Shown here: positions 29,407 to 39,138 of the stretch, piece by piece
Position numbering within the stretch: position 1 is the first letter of the stretch
Layout of the letters: each line of letters opens with the position of its first letter
The notes under the pieces: model-generated
What the model saw: only the letters and a program-made list of their open reading frames with translations
Told to the model about the DNA's origin: nothing
Databases searched by the model: none
Translations under genes and position numbers: made by a program
DNA from: Niabella drilacis
GTDB taxonomy: Bacteria > Bacteroidota > Bacteroidia > Chitinophagales > Chitinophagaceae
Reading direction: 5' to 3'
Length of the DNA: 64,000 nucleotides
Assembly: GCF_900101395.1 (NCBI RefSeq)
Contig: NZ_FMZO01000005.1
Span: 1-64,000 of the forward strand

Positions 29407-29560
29407 ACATTGCAAGTTTAAGAAACGAAATGTTTTATTTATATCATTTTACACATACATATTAACAAAATGTCAAAAAACGCCGGGAATGTTTTTGGCT
29501 AAAATTTCCGGTTATCCTGTAGAAATTCTTAATTTCGACGCGTATTAAGAAGAAAAAATT

Positions 29561-30535
29561 ATGCCACAAGACCAGGTTAGACAATTTTTAGATTTTGAGA
29601 AGCCGATTAAGGACCTTTTGGATGAGATCGAATTAACAAAAGAACGTACGGAGAAGACAAAGATCGATCTCTCCGACCAGGTTGCTCAATTAGAGCAGAA
29701 AGTGGCAGAAACGCGTAAGAGTATTACCCGCAATCTTACTGATTGGCAGCGTGTTCAGCTAAGCCGGCATCCGGATCGCCCTTATACCCATAAATACATT
29801 GAGCTGATGACCGAAAATTATGTGGAGCTTTATGGCGACCGTAATATCAAGGATGACAAAGCTATGGTAGGTGGGTTTGCTACTCTTGAAGGTCAAACCG
29901 TTATGATCATCGGGCAACAAAAAGGTTCTAATACGAAAAAACGCCAGCTGCGTAATTTTGGAATGGCCAATCCGGAAGGCTATCGTAAAGCATTACGGCT
30001 GATGAAGCTGGCAGAAAAATTTAACAAACCGGTAATCACGCTTATTGATACTCCCGGCGCCTTTCCCGGTCTGGAAGCGGAGGAGCGGGGACAGGGTGAA
30101 GCTATCGCCCGGAATATTTATGAAATGATGCGCCTGAAGGTATCGGTGATCTGCGTTATTATTGGTGAAGGAGCAAGTGGAGGGGCCCTGGGGATTGGCG
30201 TAGGTGACCGTGTTTTTATGATGGAGAATACCTGGTATACGGTTATTTCTCCGGAAAACTGTTCCACTATCCTTTGGCGCAGCTGGGATTATAAAGTGAA
30301 GGCGGCAGAACAACTGAAACTGACTTCTTCTAAAATGAATGAGTTTGGTCTCATTGATGGCATCGTTCCTGAACCGGATGGTGGTGCACATTGGGACTAT
30401 GCTACGGCTGCCCGCAATCTGAAACAACAACTGGTGAAAGCGCTGAAAGAACTGACTCCCAAAGAGCCGCAGCAGCGCATCAATGAACGGATCGATAAGT
30501 TTTCAAAGATGGGGTTCTGGGAGGAATATAAATAG
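29561..30535 (+). CDS. accA: Acetyl-CoA carboxylase carboxyltransferase, alpha subunit
   Basis: AccA moves carboxyl from biotin-carboxyl-carrier protein to acetyl-CoA to make malonyl-CoA for fatty-acid synthesis. The 324-residue product begins with the coiled [16 protein letters not shown] region, then has [12 protein letters not shown], the crotonase fold core [26 protein letters not shown], and [15 protein letters not shown] forming the oxyanion-hole glycine run. Length and order match bacterial AccA throughout. It is divergent from wza with about 200 bases between. Confidence 0.96.
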   Translation: MPQDQVRQFLDFEKPIKDLLDEIELTKERTEKTKIDLSDQVAQLEQKVAETRKSITRNLTDWQRVQLSRHPDRPYTHKYIELMTENYVELYGDRNIKDDKAMVGGFATLEGQTVMIIGQQKGSNTKKRQLRNFGMANPEGYRKALRLMKLAEKFNKPVITLIDTPGAFPGLEAEERGQGEAIARNIYEMMRLKVSVICVIIGEGASGGALGIGVGDRVFMMENTWYTVISPENCSTILWRSWDYKVKAAEQLKLTSSKMNEFGLIDGIVPEPDGGAHWDYATAARNLKQQLVKALKELTPKEPQQRINERIDKFSKMGFWEEYK

Positions 30536-30647
30536 TCAGCAGGGAACCATCAATCTAAGGCTAAGTCTGAAATTTTACCCCCAGCCTGAAATCTGTCGCC
30601 TCGCGTCTAAAATTTAATAGCTATATATAAAATCTAACGTCAAATAA

Positions 30648-31538
30648 ATGTCATTACAGCAAAAATTTACAGGAACAGGAATCGCTATCGTTACTCCGTT
30701 TAATGAAGATCGTTCCATCGATTGGGCAGGTTTTGAAAACCTGATCCATTTTTGGATTGAAAATAAGGTAGAGTACCTGGTTGCTGTAGGTACTACCGGG
30801 GAGAGCGCTACCCAGACAAGGGAGGAAGAACAGGAAGTATTTGATTTTGTAAAAAAGATAACCGCGGGCAGGGTACCGCTTGTTGCCGGCGTGGGTGGCA
30901 ATGATACATATGAAGTGATCGATGCTTTTGGAAATATGAAACTGGATGGGTTTGATGCGATCCTTTCGGTATCTCCCTACTATAATAAGCCCCGGCAGGA
31001 GGGGATTTACCAGCACTATAAAGCATTGAGTGATGCGGCCCCTTTGCCGATCATCATGTACAATGTACCCGGCCGCACAGGGATGAGCGTTTCGGCAGAA
31101 ACAACATTGCGTATCGCACATGATTGTAAAAATATTTTTGCAACAAAAGAAGCTTCGGGGAGTCTTGAGCAGGTGAACCAGATCATGAAAGGGAAGCCGG
31201 ATGATTTTATGGTGATCAGCGGAGATGATGCTATGACACTTCCAATGATTGCCTGTGGCGCTAAGGGACTGATCTCAGTGATCGCCAATGCTTATCCCCG
31301 GGAGTATGCGGAGATGGTACGTTTTTGCCTGGCCGGAAAATTTGAACAGGCACTTCCCCTGCACCTGAAGTACCTGGACATGGTGGATGCTATGTTTAAA
31401 GAGGGGAACCCTTCCGGTGTAAAGTATGTGCTGAGTAAAATGGGTTATTGCAAAAATACCATGCGGCTACCGGTAGTGCCCATAAGTAAACATCACGAAA
31501 CGCTTATGGATCAGCTGATGGCAGGTGTGGCGTCATAG
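30648..31538 (+). CDS. dapA: 4-hydroxy-tetrahydrodipicolinate synthase
   Basis: DapA condenses pyruvate with aspartate semialdehyde at the branch point to lysine and diaminopimelate. The TIM-barrel protein (296 residues) has VGTTGESATQTREEE, the pyruvate-binding loop, YNVPGRTGM with the catalytic Tyr, and FATKEASGSLEQ with the Schiff-base Lys. The glycine-rich GDDAMTLPMIACGAKGLISV follows as expected. It lies on the accA strand, 112 bases downstream. Confidence 0.96.
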   Translation: MSLQQKFTGTGIAIVTPFNEDRSIDWAGFENLIHFWIENKVEYLVAVGTTGESATQTREEEQEVFDFVKKITAGRVPLVAGVGGNDTYEVIDAFGNMKLDGFDAILSVSPYYNKPRQEGIYQHYKALSDAAPLPIIMYNVPGRTGMSVSAETTLRIAHDCKNIFATKEASGSLEQVNQIMKGKPDDFMVISGDDAMTLPMIACGAKGLISVIANAYPREYAEMVRFCLAGKFEQALPLHLKYLDMVDAMFKEGNPSGVKYVLSKMGYCKNTMRLPVVPISKHHETLMDQLMAGVAS

Positions 31539-31546
31539 GAGTATAT

Positions 31547-31571
31547 AAAATGCAGGGACAGACTGCATTTT
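31547..31571 (+). terminator. Hairpin terminator after dapA
   Basis: AAAATGCAG, a 7-base loop, then CTGCATTTT form a perfect 9-bp stem starting 8 bases after the dapA stop. A-rich on one side and T-rich on the other, it can work in both directions. Confidence 0.75.
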
Positions 31572-31671
31572 AGTAACGAAAGGTGGTGCTGCTTCAAAAT
31601 GATCTTCAGTATATTTATGGTCAATGGTCTTCATTTGTGAAGGCCATTTTGTTTTCAGATCTGTGGCCGGT

Positions 31672-33021
31672 TTATGAGGACGCTCCCTGTTCCGTTTCAT
31701 AAAACCGGATCCCGTTCTGTGCCAGCTCTTCCAGGATGGGTTGATAGAATGTTTTTGTAACGGGGATCTGTAAGCCGGTTGCGCTGATGCTGCCATCTAA
31801 TAGCAGCCGGGCTGCAATGCCCAATGGGAGGCCCACGGTTTTCGCCATGGCGGTATGCAGGGCATCGTCGCCTTTTACAACCAGGGTGCTGACTGATTTT
31901 TTTTGTTGCCCCCGTATGGTATATTCAATTTCATGAACCATGATGATCATATCCCGGTCGTTTGCAGCAAGGGCCAGCTTTGTTTCCAGCAGGTATTGCA
32001 GTATATCCGCAGAGACGACTGCATGCTCAGGGATGGGTTCTGTGCCCAATAGCCCCAAATAGCGGAATAGCAGGTCTACAAGTTGTTGCTCCTTCCTGGA
32101 AACGTAGCGGTTCAGAAAATCTTCAAAAGTTTGGGACCGGGTATAAAAATTCAGGCAGGCGATAAACCAGGAAGCGATGGAGCGCCCGCGGTAACTGTTG
32201 ATCAGTCCGGCGTCCGAAACTGAAGAAAGCCCAGCTTTTACAATGTAGTTCCAGCCGATACAAAAATCGGGATGACGCAAAGTGCTGCGGATGACGGTTG
32301 TTGCATTTTCCAGGCTGTAAACCGGTACATAGGTAAGGGAGTTCCGGTTAGGATAGCTCGCCCATTGACCTTGTGAAGCTACTTCCAGCAATGGACAGTG
32401 CTCAAATACCTGTTCGTAAGCGATGTTTTTTAATTGCCCGTTTTCTCGAAAAGTAGCTCCGGCATACCCTGCCAGGGCAATATTCCGGGGGTTCCAGCTA
32501 ATTTTATAGTGCCAGGGATTGTTATCTGCTTCCGGTGCAATCAGTCCTCCGCAATAAGACCTGAAGCCGGATACAACGCCCCCTGCATCCCGGATCTTCT
32601 CCAGAAGCTGCATTGCGCTCATATGATCGATCCCCGGGTCTAACCCCGTTTCGCAGAGGAAGAGCAGGTTGTTTTTTGCAATGGCCTCTTTTAACAGGAG
32701 TAATTCCTCATCAATATATGATGCTGTTAGAAAATGCTTTTTAAACTCCAGGCAATCCTTTGCAATCAATATATGAAAGGATGGAGGAAGCATGGAAATG
32801 ACAAGGTCTGCATCCCTGACCAGTCGTTCCCGGGCATGCAGGTCGTTTAGGTCGGCTACAACAGCCTTGCCGCTTTGGTGTCCGTTCAGTTTACTCAGGG
32901 CCGGCTCCGCAGTGATATCCGCTATCGTCAGTGTCCAGTTCTCTGTTGAGGCATGATCCAGTAAATAGCGGATCAACACTGTGGCAGATTTTCCGGCGCC
33001 AAATAAAAGGATCTTTTTCAT
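31672..33021 (-). CDS. Saccharopine-dehydrogenase-like reductase
   Basis: The start MKKILLFGAG is chosen because the Rossmann loop begins there (GAGKSATVLIRYL); the longer frame adds 16 residues. The 449-residue protein has SMLPPSFHILIAKDCLE, CETGLDPGIDHMSAM and SYCGGLIAPEADNNPWHYKISWNP, all typical of the saccharopine dehydrogenase C-terminal domain seen in lysine metabolism. In bacteria the family can also act in carboxyspermidine or lysine-related chemistry, so the substrate is not certain, although convergence on dapA may point to lysine. Confidence 0.82.
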   Translation of the reverse strand: MKKILLFGAGKSATVLIRYLLDHASTENWTLTIADITAEPALSKLNGHQSGKAVVADLNDLHARERLVRDADLVISMLPPSFHILIAKDCLEFKKHFLTASYIDEELLLLKEAIAKNNLLFLCETGLDPGIDHMSAMQLLEKIRDAGGVVSGFRSYCGGLIAPEADNNPWHYKISWNPRNIALAGYAGATFRENGQLKNIAYEQVFEHCPLLEVASQGQWASYPNRNSLTYVPVYSLENATTVIRSTLRHPDFCIGWNYIVKAGLSSVSDAGLINSYRGRSIASWFIACLNFYTRSQTFEDFLNRYVSRKEQQLVDLLFRYLGLLGTEPIPEHAVVSADILQYLLETKLALAANDRDMIIMVHEIEYTIRGQQKKSVSTLVVKGDDALHTAMAKTVGLPLGIAARLLLDGSISATGLQIPVTKTFYQPILEELAQNGIRFYETEQGASS

Positions 33022-33401
33022 AGGATACAAGTTAAAGAAATATCCGGCCTGATGCGTAGGGCAGTGCAAACAAAAAAGGGAGCCGCCCGTTTTCGCTGAC
33101 CGGCGGGCCGGCTATTTGTTCATGACCCTGACAGGACCATCAAAACTGATCTGCACTATTTTTATCGCCCGGATCCGTTGCTCAATAGAGTTCGCATTAC
33201 CTCGTTTTAGTTTCTTTTCCGGATGAGCGTTTCGTTTTGAGGGTGCTCTTCCCCGTAAACCGGCTGCCAGGGGATTTTAGTTTTTGGGTATATAATCAAA
33301 ATCCATTTATTTAATTATAACTAAAAAAATAGTTTAAAAACTATTAACTTAGTTATATATTGCAGATAATTGATGTTGACCCAAATAATAAAGTCCAGGC
33401 T
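33022..33401. other. 380-base divergent intergenic region
   Basis: The region separates two divergent genes. About 33085-33125 is GC-rich and can fold (GCCGCCCG against CGGCGGGCC-like words), and about 33318-33355 contains nested inverted repeats reported separately. No gene is seen. Confidence 0.5.
33318..33355. promoter_or_regulatory. Nested inverted repeat, operator candidate
   Basis: TAACTA at 33318 pairs with TAGTTA at 33350, and inside it AATAGTTT pairs with AAACTATT, all in an AT-only context. It lies 47-84 bases before the M60-like peptidase start and could be an operator or a terminator of an unseen transcript. Confidence 0.4.
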
Positions 33402-35780
33402 ATGAAAAAAGATGATTTTTCTTTTCTATCAGGGGAATATTTACCAGCGGTAGTAGCTATTCATAATTCCTGCGAAAAGCGGGCGATCATTATTAAGACA
33501 TTTTTATCGCTGATTTGTCTTACCTGTATAGCAATTGTTGCCCGCTCCCAGGATAGATCGGATCAGGATATAATTCTGACCAATGTCAGAGAAATACCCT
33601 TACCTCCGGATTCTGTTCATCTCCTGGCCACTTATCCCATAAATTATCAAACACAGACAATTGCTTACTTCAACCTGAACTATCATTCCGGCCGGCAGCT
33701 TTACGCGCCTTCAATAATCACCGGGCGCTACGGCAAAGGGAAAATCCTGGTAGTGGGAAGTGATCGGTATCTAAAGGAACCACTGATTCAGAACGAAAAT
33801 GTTCGTCAACTTTGGAAGAACATTATTGGCTGGTCTTTAAATAACAATAAGCAAATTGGAATCGAAGGGTCGGAATTTGACCGGATCGCATCCATAGCTA
33901 AAGACATGGATGTGAAAGCAACCATTTTTGATCAGCACCGGTTTAACAACCTGCCAGTTATTTTTATTACCAGGGAACCCCTGGATAGTATGTATATCCA
34001 ACGGCTTGCAAACTTTGTTTATGATGGGGGCACATTAGTTTATGTTTCGTCCTTATGGAATTTGTTTGAAGAATCTAAATATGCTACCGATACCACCAGG
34101 ATGAACGAGGTGTTGACTAAAGCCGGGTTGTACCACAAGGCACATCATATTTTCGTCAAATCGGCCAGCGATACAATGTTTACTTCTTCTATTCCGAAAT
34201 ATTTTACTGTTGACAGTATTATTTCTAATATTGAAAATTTCAGGTATAAGGAACTGTTTTATCAAAAGGACGAAGCACTTGTGCCATTGAACATTTTGAA
34301 ACTAATACTTTCTGCAGGTCCCAAAAACTCGAAAGCACTCAATGATCTTTACCGGATAACAGATGATCCCCTCAATAAATACTCCGATACTGCATCTTTA
34401 AAGAAACCGCTGGATGCAACGAATTGGCCTAACTTATTGAAGTATTTGGTACGTCTGCAAAGAGACAACGAGGCCTCAATAATGAAGCATACGTATCGTG
34501 CTACGACCAACAGCGATTTTCCGGGTATTGTTCCGGATAATGCGCTGCGTGTAACCCGGCCGGTCAAAATTAAGTATTCCAATGCCTGGAGCGGGCTTAG
34601 AGAGCCTCCCATTACTGCTAAAAGGCGCTATAGTACCGGATTGTATGTAGCGCCGGGTGATCTTGTAAAAATTGTTCTGAAAAATAAAAATGATACGGCG
34701 CGTAATATTGCCGCTCAGATTGGCGCCCATGAGGACGATGTATCGGGTGCTGGTGGGTATAGCAGAAACCCGCAAAACCTTACAAAAATATTTGCGATGG
34801 ATCAGGATACCATAACGATCTATTCGCTTTATGGAGGACTTTTGTATTTCAATATTCCTGTTGCAGATGCAGGCAACATCTTTGAAGCAACTGTCATCAA
34901 TGCCATCGAGGCTCCTTATTTTCAGTTAGGGAAAACCTCCAGGAGTGATTGGATTCAACATATCCGGAATCGTCCCGCTCCCTGGGCAGAATTATGCTCA
35001 GACAAATTGATCCTGACAGTTCCATCCGACAGTATTCGTGCACTTAACGATCCTGAAAAATTAATGCGGTTTTGGGATGAGGTTATGGATGCCAATGCTG
35101 ATTTAGCAGTGATTTCAAGAAAACGGGTGCACCCTGAACGGATCATTGTTGACAATGATATAAGATGGGGATATATGTTCACACTTCCTTCAAGAATTAT
35201 GATACCTAATGACGAGAGTGTTGGCCAACTCCTAAATGAATCTTATATGAAAAAATCAGGTTCCTGGGGATTATTGCATGAGATCGGGCACCGGCACCAG
35301 TTTTATGGGCTGGATTTTGTGGAGTTAACGGAGGTTAGTGTAAACTTATACACACTCTATACATACAATAAAGTAATCAAAAAGGGCATTTATCAATCCC
35401 GGGAAGATAATACCAGGGAAAGTGTGGAGCGCTCAATAAAAGAATATATAAAGAATCCGGATTATGATAAATGGAAAACTAATCCGTTCCTGATGCTTCA
35501 CACCCTATATTATCCTGTCATTGACACATTTGGATGGCAAGCTATTCAAAAGCTGAATGCTTCGCTACGGAAAATTTATAACATAGAGTATAAAAACCTG
35601 AAACCGTATCTAAAGAAAAAAGAAAATGACGATCGCCGGAACCGGTATTTTGTATTGTTTTCAAAAGCCCTGGGAAAAAATCTAGGCAGCTATTTTGACA
35701 AATTAAAAATACCTATTTCGGATGAAGCAAAAATGGAAGTAAAGGACCTCCCGGTATGGATGCCGGATTGGTTTAAATAA
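33402..35780 (+). CDS. Secreted M60-like (enhancin) metallopeptidase
   Basis: The catalytic motif LLHEIGHRHQF supplies HExxH, with a downstream Glu in DFVELTEVSVNLYT as third ligand, as in gluzincins of the M60/enhancin group that cleave glycosylated mucin-like proteins. Before it lie a THUMP-like glutamine-amidotransferase-type accessory domain (about residues 60-240) and a beta-sandwich (about 390-520, GLYVAPGDLVKIVL). A hydrophobic signal-like helix (FLSLICLTCIAIV) follows about 30 residues of polar sequence, so the true start could be an alternative codon nearer to it. M60 assignment is firm, target unknown. Confidence 0.82.
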   Translation: MKKDDFSFLSGEYLPAVVAIHNSCEKRAIIIKTFLSLICLTCIAIVARSQDRSDQDIILTNVREIPLPPDSVHLLATYPINYQTQTIAYFNLNYHSGRQLYAPSIITGRYGKGKILVVGSDRYLKEPLIQNENVRQLWKNIIGWSLNNNKQIGIEGSEFDRIASIAKDMDVKATIFDQHRFNNLPVIFITREPLDSMYIQRLANFVYDGGTLVYVSSLWNLFEESKYATDTTRMNEVLTKAGLYHKAHHIFVKSASDTMFTSSIPKYFTVDSIISNIENFRYKELFYQKDEALVPLNILKLILSAGPKNSKALNDLYRITDDPLNKYSDTASLKKPLDATNWPNLLKYLVRLQRDNEASIMKHTYRATTNSDFPGIVPDNALRVTRPVKIKYSNAWSGLREPPITAKRRYSTGLYVAPGDLVKIVLKNKNDTARNIAAQIGAHEDDVSGAGGYSRNPQNLTKIFAMDQDTITIYSLYGGLLYFNIPVADAGNIFEATVINAIEAPYFQLGKTSRSDWIQHIRNRPAPWAELCSDKLILTVPSDSIRALNDPEKLMRFWDEVMDANADLAVISRKRVHPERIIVDNDIRWGYMFTLPSRIMIPNDESVGQLLNESYMKKSGSWGLLHEIGHRHQFYGLDFVELTEVSVNLYTLYTYNKVIKKGIYQSREDNTRESVERSIKEYIKNPDYDKWKTNPFLMLHTLYYPVIDTFGWQAIQKLNASLRKIYNIEYKNLKPYLKKKENDDRRNRYFVLFSKALGKNLGSYFDKLKIPISDEAKMEVKDLPVWMPDWFK

Positions 35781-35979
35781 GGCACAATCAGGTTTTGAGT
35801 ATCGTCAATTGCAACAGTTTTTATATATAGGCTGATACATCGTTTAACTCCGCGCATGCATCTGACGGAACCGGATATAAATGTCCGATAGTTCCAATGA
35901 CAAATCTTTCAGATTTTTAGCTCAAACGCTCCGAGACAAGGGGGGCGTAAAAATTGTGCAGAATAGCAGTAAATGCTGG
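35781..35979. other. Intergenic stretch with no recognisable feature
   Basis: About 200 bases between the M60-like peptidase and the convergent alcohol dehydrogenase. No hairpin-plus-T-tract terminator or RNA gene was found. Confidence 0.4.
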
Positions 35980-37041
35980 TTAACTATTATTTTTCAACGA
36001 AGCCATATCAATTACAAAACGGTATTTGACATCACCTTTCAACATGCGTTCATATGCGTTGTTGATATCCTGTATCGGGATCAATTCAATATCTGAAGTA
36101 ATATTGTGCTTACCGCAGAAATCCAGCATTTCCTGTGTTTCCGCAATACCGCCGATCATGGAACCTGAAAAACTTTTGCGCCCCGGGATCAGGCTGAAGG
36201 GCGCAACGGGAAGCGGCTCTTCCGGCGCTCCTACAAGCGTGAGCTGACCGTCTCTTTTCAGCAGACTCAGATAGGCATTTATATCATGTTGAGCAGATAC
36301 ACAATCCAGGATAAAATGCAATGTTCCCGCGTTGTTCTTCATTTGTTCTGCATCGTTTGAAAGGATTACTTCATCCGCTCCCAAACGTTTTGCATCTTCC
36401 GTTTTTGAAGCGGAAGTCGTGATCACTACTACATGAGCGCCCATTGCTTTGGCTAATTTTACGCCCATATGTCCCAGCCCGCCGATACCAACAATGCCTA
36501 CCTTTTTACCCGGCCCAACGTTCCAGTGCTTTAACGGCGAGTACGTGGTAATGCCTGCGCAGAGCAGCGGAGCGGCTGCCGCCAGGTCCAGGTTTTCCGG
36601 TACGCGTAACACAAAATCTTGATCTACTACCACGCGTTCGGAATATCCGCCAAAGGTTTGTATCCCCAAATGTTTATCAGGTGCATTATAGGTGCCAGTC
36701 ATGCCATTTTCACAATACTGCTCCAGTCCTTCCTTACAGCTTTCACATTCCCTGCAGCTGTCTACCATGCAGCCAACGGCAGCTAAATCACCCACTTTAA
36801 ATTTGGTAACGCTGCTGCCTACTTTGGTAATACGGCCGACAATTTCGTGACCAGGTACGTTTGGATAAATGGTACCGGGCCATTCATTCCGGGCGGTATG
36901 GATATCGGAATGGCATACCCCACAATACAGGACATCGATCTCCACATCCTTTGCAGTCGCCTCCCTGCGTTCAATAGACATTTGTTTTAAATCCGCTTCA
37001 GGCGCTTCTGTTCCGAAAGCTTTAACCGTATGAGTATTCAT
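35980..37041 (-). CDS. NAD(P)-dependent zinc alcohol dehydrogenase (YahK/CAD-like)
   Basis: This 353-residue medium-chain dehydrogenase has CGVCHSDIHTARNEW (catalytic zinc Cys), GHEIVGRI (His ligand), the structural zinc loop CMVDSCRECESCKEGLEQYC and the nucleotide fold VGIVGIGGLGHMGVKLAKAMG. The pattern is that of cinnamyl-alcohol-dehydrogenase/YahK aldehyde reductases, which reduce reactive aldehydes. It closes a five-gene leftward operon (acetyltransferase, cyclophilin-like, hydrolase, cupin, this gene), all probably transcribed away from the AraC regulator. Confidence 0.92.
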   Translation of the reverse strand: MNTHTVKAFGTEAPEADLKQMSIERREATAKDVEIDVLYCGVCHSDIHTARNEWPGTIYPNVPGHEIVGRITKVGSSVTKFKVGDLAAVGCMVDSCRECESCKEGLEQYCENGMTGTYNAPDKHLGIQTFGGYSERVVVDQDFVLRVPENLDLAAAAPLLCAGITTYSPLKHWNVGPGKKVGIVGIGGLGHMGVKLAKAMGAHVVVITTSASKTEDAKRLGADEVILSNDAEQMKNNAGTLHFILDCVSAQHDINAYLSLLKRDGQLTLVGAPEEPLPVAPFSLIPGRKSFSGSMIGGIAETQEMLDFCGKHNITSDIELIPIQDINNAYERMLKGDVKYRFVIDMASLKNNS

Positions 37042-37056
37042 AATTTGATTTTAATA

Positions 37057-37566
37057 TTATTTAGTGTGAACGTCGTTATATTCTTCTTCGGTTACCGGTT
37101 GCAGCCAGGTTACCTGTACATCATCTTTATAGTTAGTAATAGCGATATGCACCATTTTTTCGGTTGCAGTAGCTCCGTGCCAGTGTTCCACATTCTCAGG
37201 AATGTTTACAACATCTCCTTTTTTGATCGGCTGAGCTGGTTTGCCTTTTTCCTGGTACCATCCTGTTCCTTCTGTAACAATTAAAACCTGGCCTTTGGGA
37301 TGCGTATGCCAGTTGGTTCTGGCACCCGGTTCAAAAGTTACGGCCCCCGCAGAAAATTCGTTGTTTTTATCTTTTCCAACCAACGGTGTCAGGAAAGCCT
37401 CGCCGCTAAACCATTCAGCGGGAAGCTGCTGACCCTTGGGAAAAAGTGCTATTTCATTTTGCACTGTCATATTATTTCGATTTTTATTGTTATTGCATGC
37501 TGTAAAATTAATTATTATGCCGACAAACAGCATTGCGCATATAAATCTTAATGAGCTTTTCATCAT
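37057..37566 (-). CDS. Cupin-domain lipoprotein
   Basis: A 169-residue protein with a lipoprotein signal (FTACN lipobox) and one cupin barrel: GARTNWHTHPKGQVLIVTEGTGWYQ gives the HxH and Glu ligands of motif 1, and GDVVNIPENVEHWHGA gives motif 2 with a later His. The role is unknown, though related cupins sit with AKR and alcohol-dehydrogenase genes and act on quinone or carboxymuconolactone-like compounds. It is 15 bases from the alcohol dehydrogenase. Confidence 0.85.
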   Translation of the reverse strand: MMKSSLRFICAMLFVGIIINFTACNNNKNRNNMTVQNEIALFPKGQQLPAEWFSGEAFLTPLVGKDKNNEFSAGAVTFEPGARTNWHTHPKGQVLIVTEGTGWYQEKGKPAQPIKKGDVVNIPENVEHWHGATATEKMVHIAITNYKDDVQVTWLQPVTEEEYNDVHTK

Positions 37567-37572
37567 AAAATA

Positions 37573-38649
37573 TTATTTCAAATGCGTTTTAAAGAAGGTT
37601 TCCAGTTTGTCGAAAGGAATTAAATCGGTCTTGTCATACAAATCCACATGCCCGGCTCTTTTCACGTAAAACAATTCTTTAGGTTGCGCCGCCCGCTCAT
37701 AGGCATCCTCGCTGAACTCTTTTGAATGAGCCTGATCTCCTGTAATAAAAAGCATTGGACGTGGTGAAATGGTTTCAATGTCGTTGAACGGATAGAAGTT
37801 CATAAACTTGGTATTGCTGCTCAATGTGGGATGTGTAGTTAACGCCCGCGAGCTGCTTTTGGGAGTGTATGCTCCTCTCGGTGTACGGTAGAATTCATAA
37901 AACTCCCGTTGTATAGGATTTGTGTTTGCCTCTACCCGGTGGCAAGTGCCACTGGTATATTGGGTTTTGCCGCCTTCAAATTCTATGTAACGCTGTTCGG
38001 CGGCTTCAGCAATGAGCTGTTTCCTTTGTTCCAGTGTTTGCGATTTATTCAGCGCATTGCGGTTAGCCGCCCCCATATCATACATGCTCACTGTAGCGAT
38101 CGCTTTCATCCGTGGGTCAATCTTAGCAGCACTGATGACAAAGCTTCCACTTCCACATACGCCAATAATGCCGATCCTGTTTCTATCGGCGAACGGACGG
38201 GTGCCCAGAAAATCAACAGCCGCACTAAAATCCTCAGCATAAATATCAGGCGCTACCACCTGCCTTGGTTCACCGGCACTTTCTCCCCAGAAAGATAAAT
38301 CAATAGCTAATGTGATAAATCCACGTTCCGCCATATTGGAGGCATAAACATCCGCACTTTGTTCCTTTACTGCTCCCATTGGATGTCCTACAATAATGGC
38401 GGGGTGTTTCTGATTCCTGTCAAAACTTTTTGGTATAAACAAATGACCGGCGACATCCATATTGTATTGATTGGGGAATGATACACTGTATAGTTCTATG
38501 TTATCGCTGGTCTCAAACGTGGTAAAGTCTTTCGCTGATATTTTTTTCATAGTGGCCGCTTTTTTAGCTTGCTGTTCTTGCTTCGCCTGTGCGAAAGCCT
38601 GTCCCAACAGCATAAGAAGCATCACTGCTATGATGGATAGTTGTTTCAT
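37573..38649 (-). CDS. Secreted alpha/beta hydrolase
   Basis: After a signal peptide (ending QAFAQA) the 358-residue product shows an alpha/beta-hydrolase core: GHPMGAVKEQ oxyanion loop, IGIIGVCGSGSFVISAA nucleophile elbow (Ser in CGSGS), FITGDQAHSKEFSED for the acid and GHVDLYD with the catalytic His. It resembles dienelactone-hydrolase/esterase-type enzymes fused to no other domain. Context suggests a role in reactive-carbonyl or xenobiotic handling, without proof. Confidence 0.82.
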   Translation of the reverse strand: MKQLSIIAVMLLMLLGQAFAQAKQEQQAKKAATMKKISAKDFTTFETSDNIELYSVSFPNQYNMDVAGHLFIPKSFDRNQKHPAIIVGHPMGAVKEQSADVYASNMAERGFITLAIDLSFWGESAGEPRQVVAPDIYAEDFSAAVDFLGTRPFADRNRIGIIGVCGSGSFVISAAKIDPRMKAIATVSMYDMGAANRNALNKSQTLEQRKQLIAEAAEQRYIEFEGGKTQYTSGTCHRVEANTNPIQREFYEFYRTPRGAYTPKSSSRALTTHPTLSSNTKFMNFYPFNDIETISPRPMLFITGDQAHSKEFSEDAYERAAQPKELFYVKRAGHVDLYDKTDLIPFDKLETFFKTHLK

Positions 38650-38666
38650 TTTCTTTTATTGTTTAA

Positions 38667-39137
38667 TTACTTTTCCAATTCAAATTTTACAGTAGCCGAA
38701 CCTTTAACAGTAAAGGCGTCCATACCACTTGTGATTTTACCTAACGAAATCAAGCCGTTGGAGTAGCCGAAATCTTTATAAAACAGGGCGATGTTTCCCC
38801 AGGGCGCATACAACGTAATGTCGCCAATGGACGGGTCGAAACCCGCGGGAGCATCTTTGGTAGATAGCTTGCAGGACGGATAAAATATTTTTTCCGTATT
38901 GGAATAATCGTCCAGTTTTACGGTAAGCGGTAGCATTGCTGCAAAATCCCTGCTTGTGGGATTATCGTACAAAATAGCCGTAGCGGTTTTATCGCCGATT
39001 GTTATTTTTAATTTCATACTATCATGTTTGGAAAGGTTGTTTTCTTGTTTGTTTGTGCTCCCATCATTACCTGTATTACAGGCATACAGTTGAGAACAGC
39101 TTAGCAAGATGACGAGTGTATACATTAACCTGCTCAT
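38667..39137 (-). CDS. Cyclophilin-like fold lipoprotein
   Basis: A 156-residue protein with signal and lipobox (YACN). The mature part (KLKITIGDKTATAILYDNPTSRDF to AFTVKGSATVKFELE) matches the bacterial cyclophilin-like fold (PF18050-type) in which APWGNIALFYKDF is a typical strand-turn. These proteins are found near aldo/keto reductases and alcohol dehydrogenases. Peptidyl-prolyl isomerase activity is not established. Confidence 0.8.
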   Translation of the reverse strand: MSRLMYTLVILLSCSQLYACNTGNDGSTNKQENNLSKHDSMKLKITIGDKTATAILYDNPTSRDFAAMLPLTVKLDDYSNTEKIFYPSCKLSTKDAPAGFDPSIGDITLYAPWGNIALFYKDFGYSNGLISLGKITSGMDAFTVKGSATVKFELEK

Positions 39138-39138
39138 A

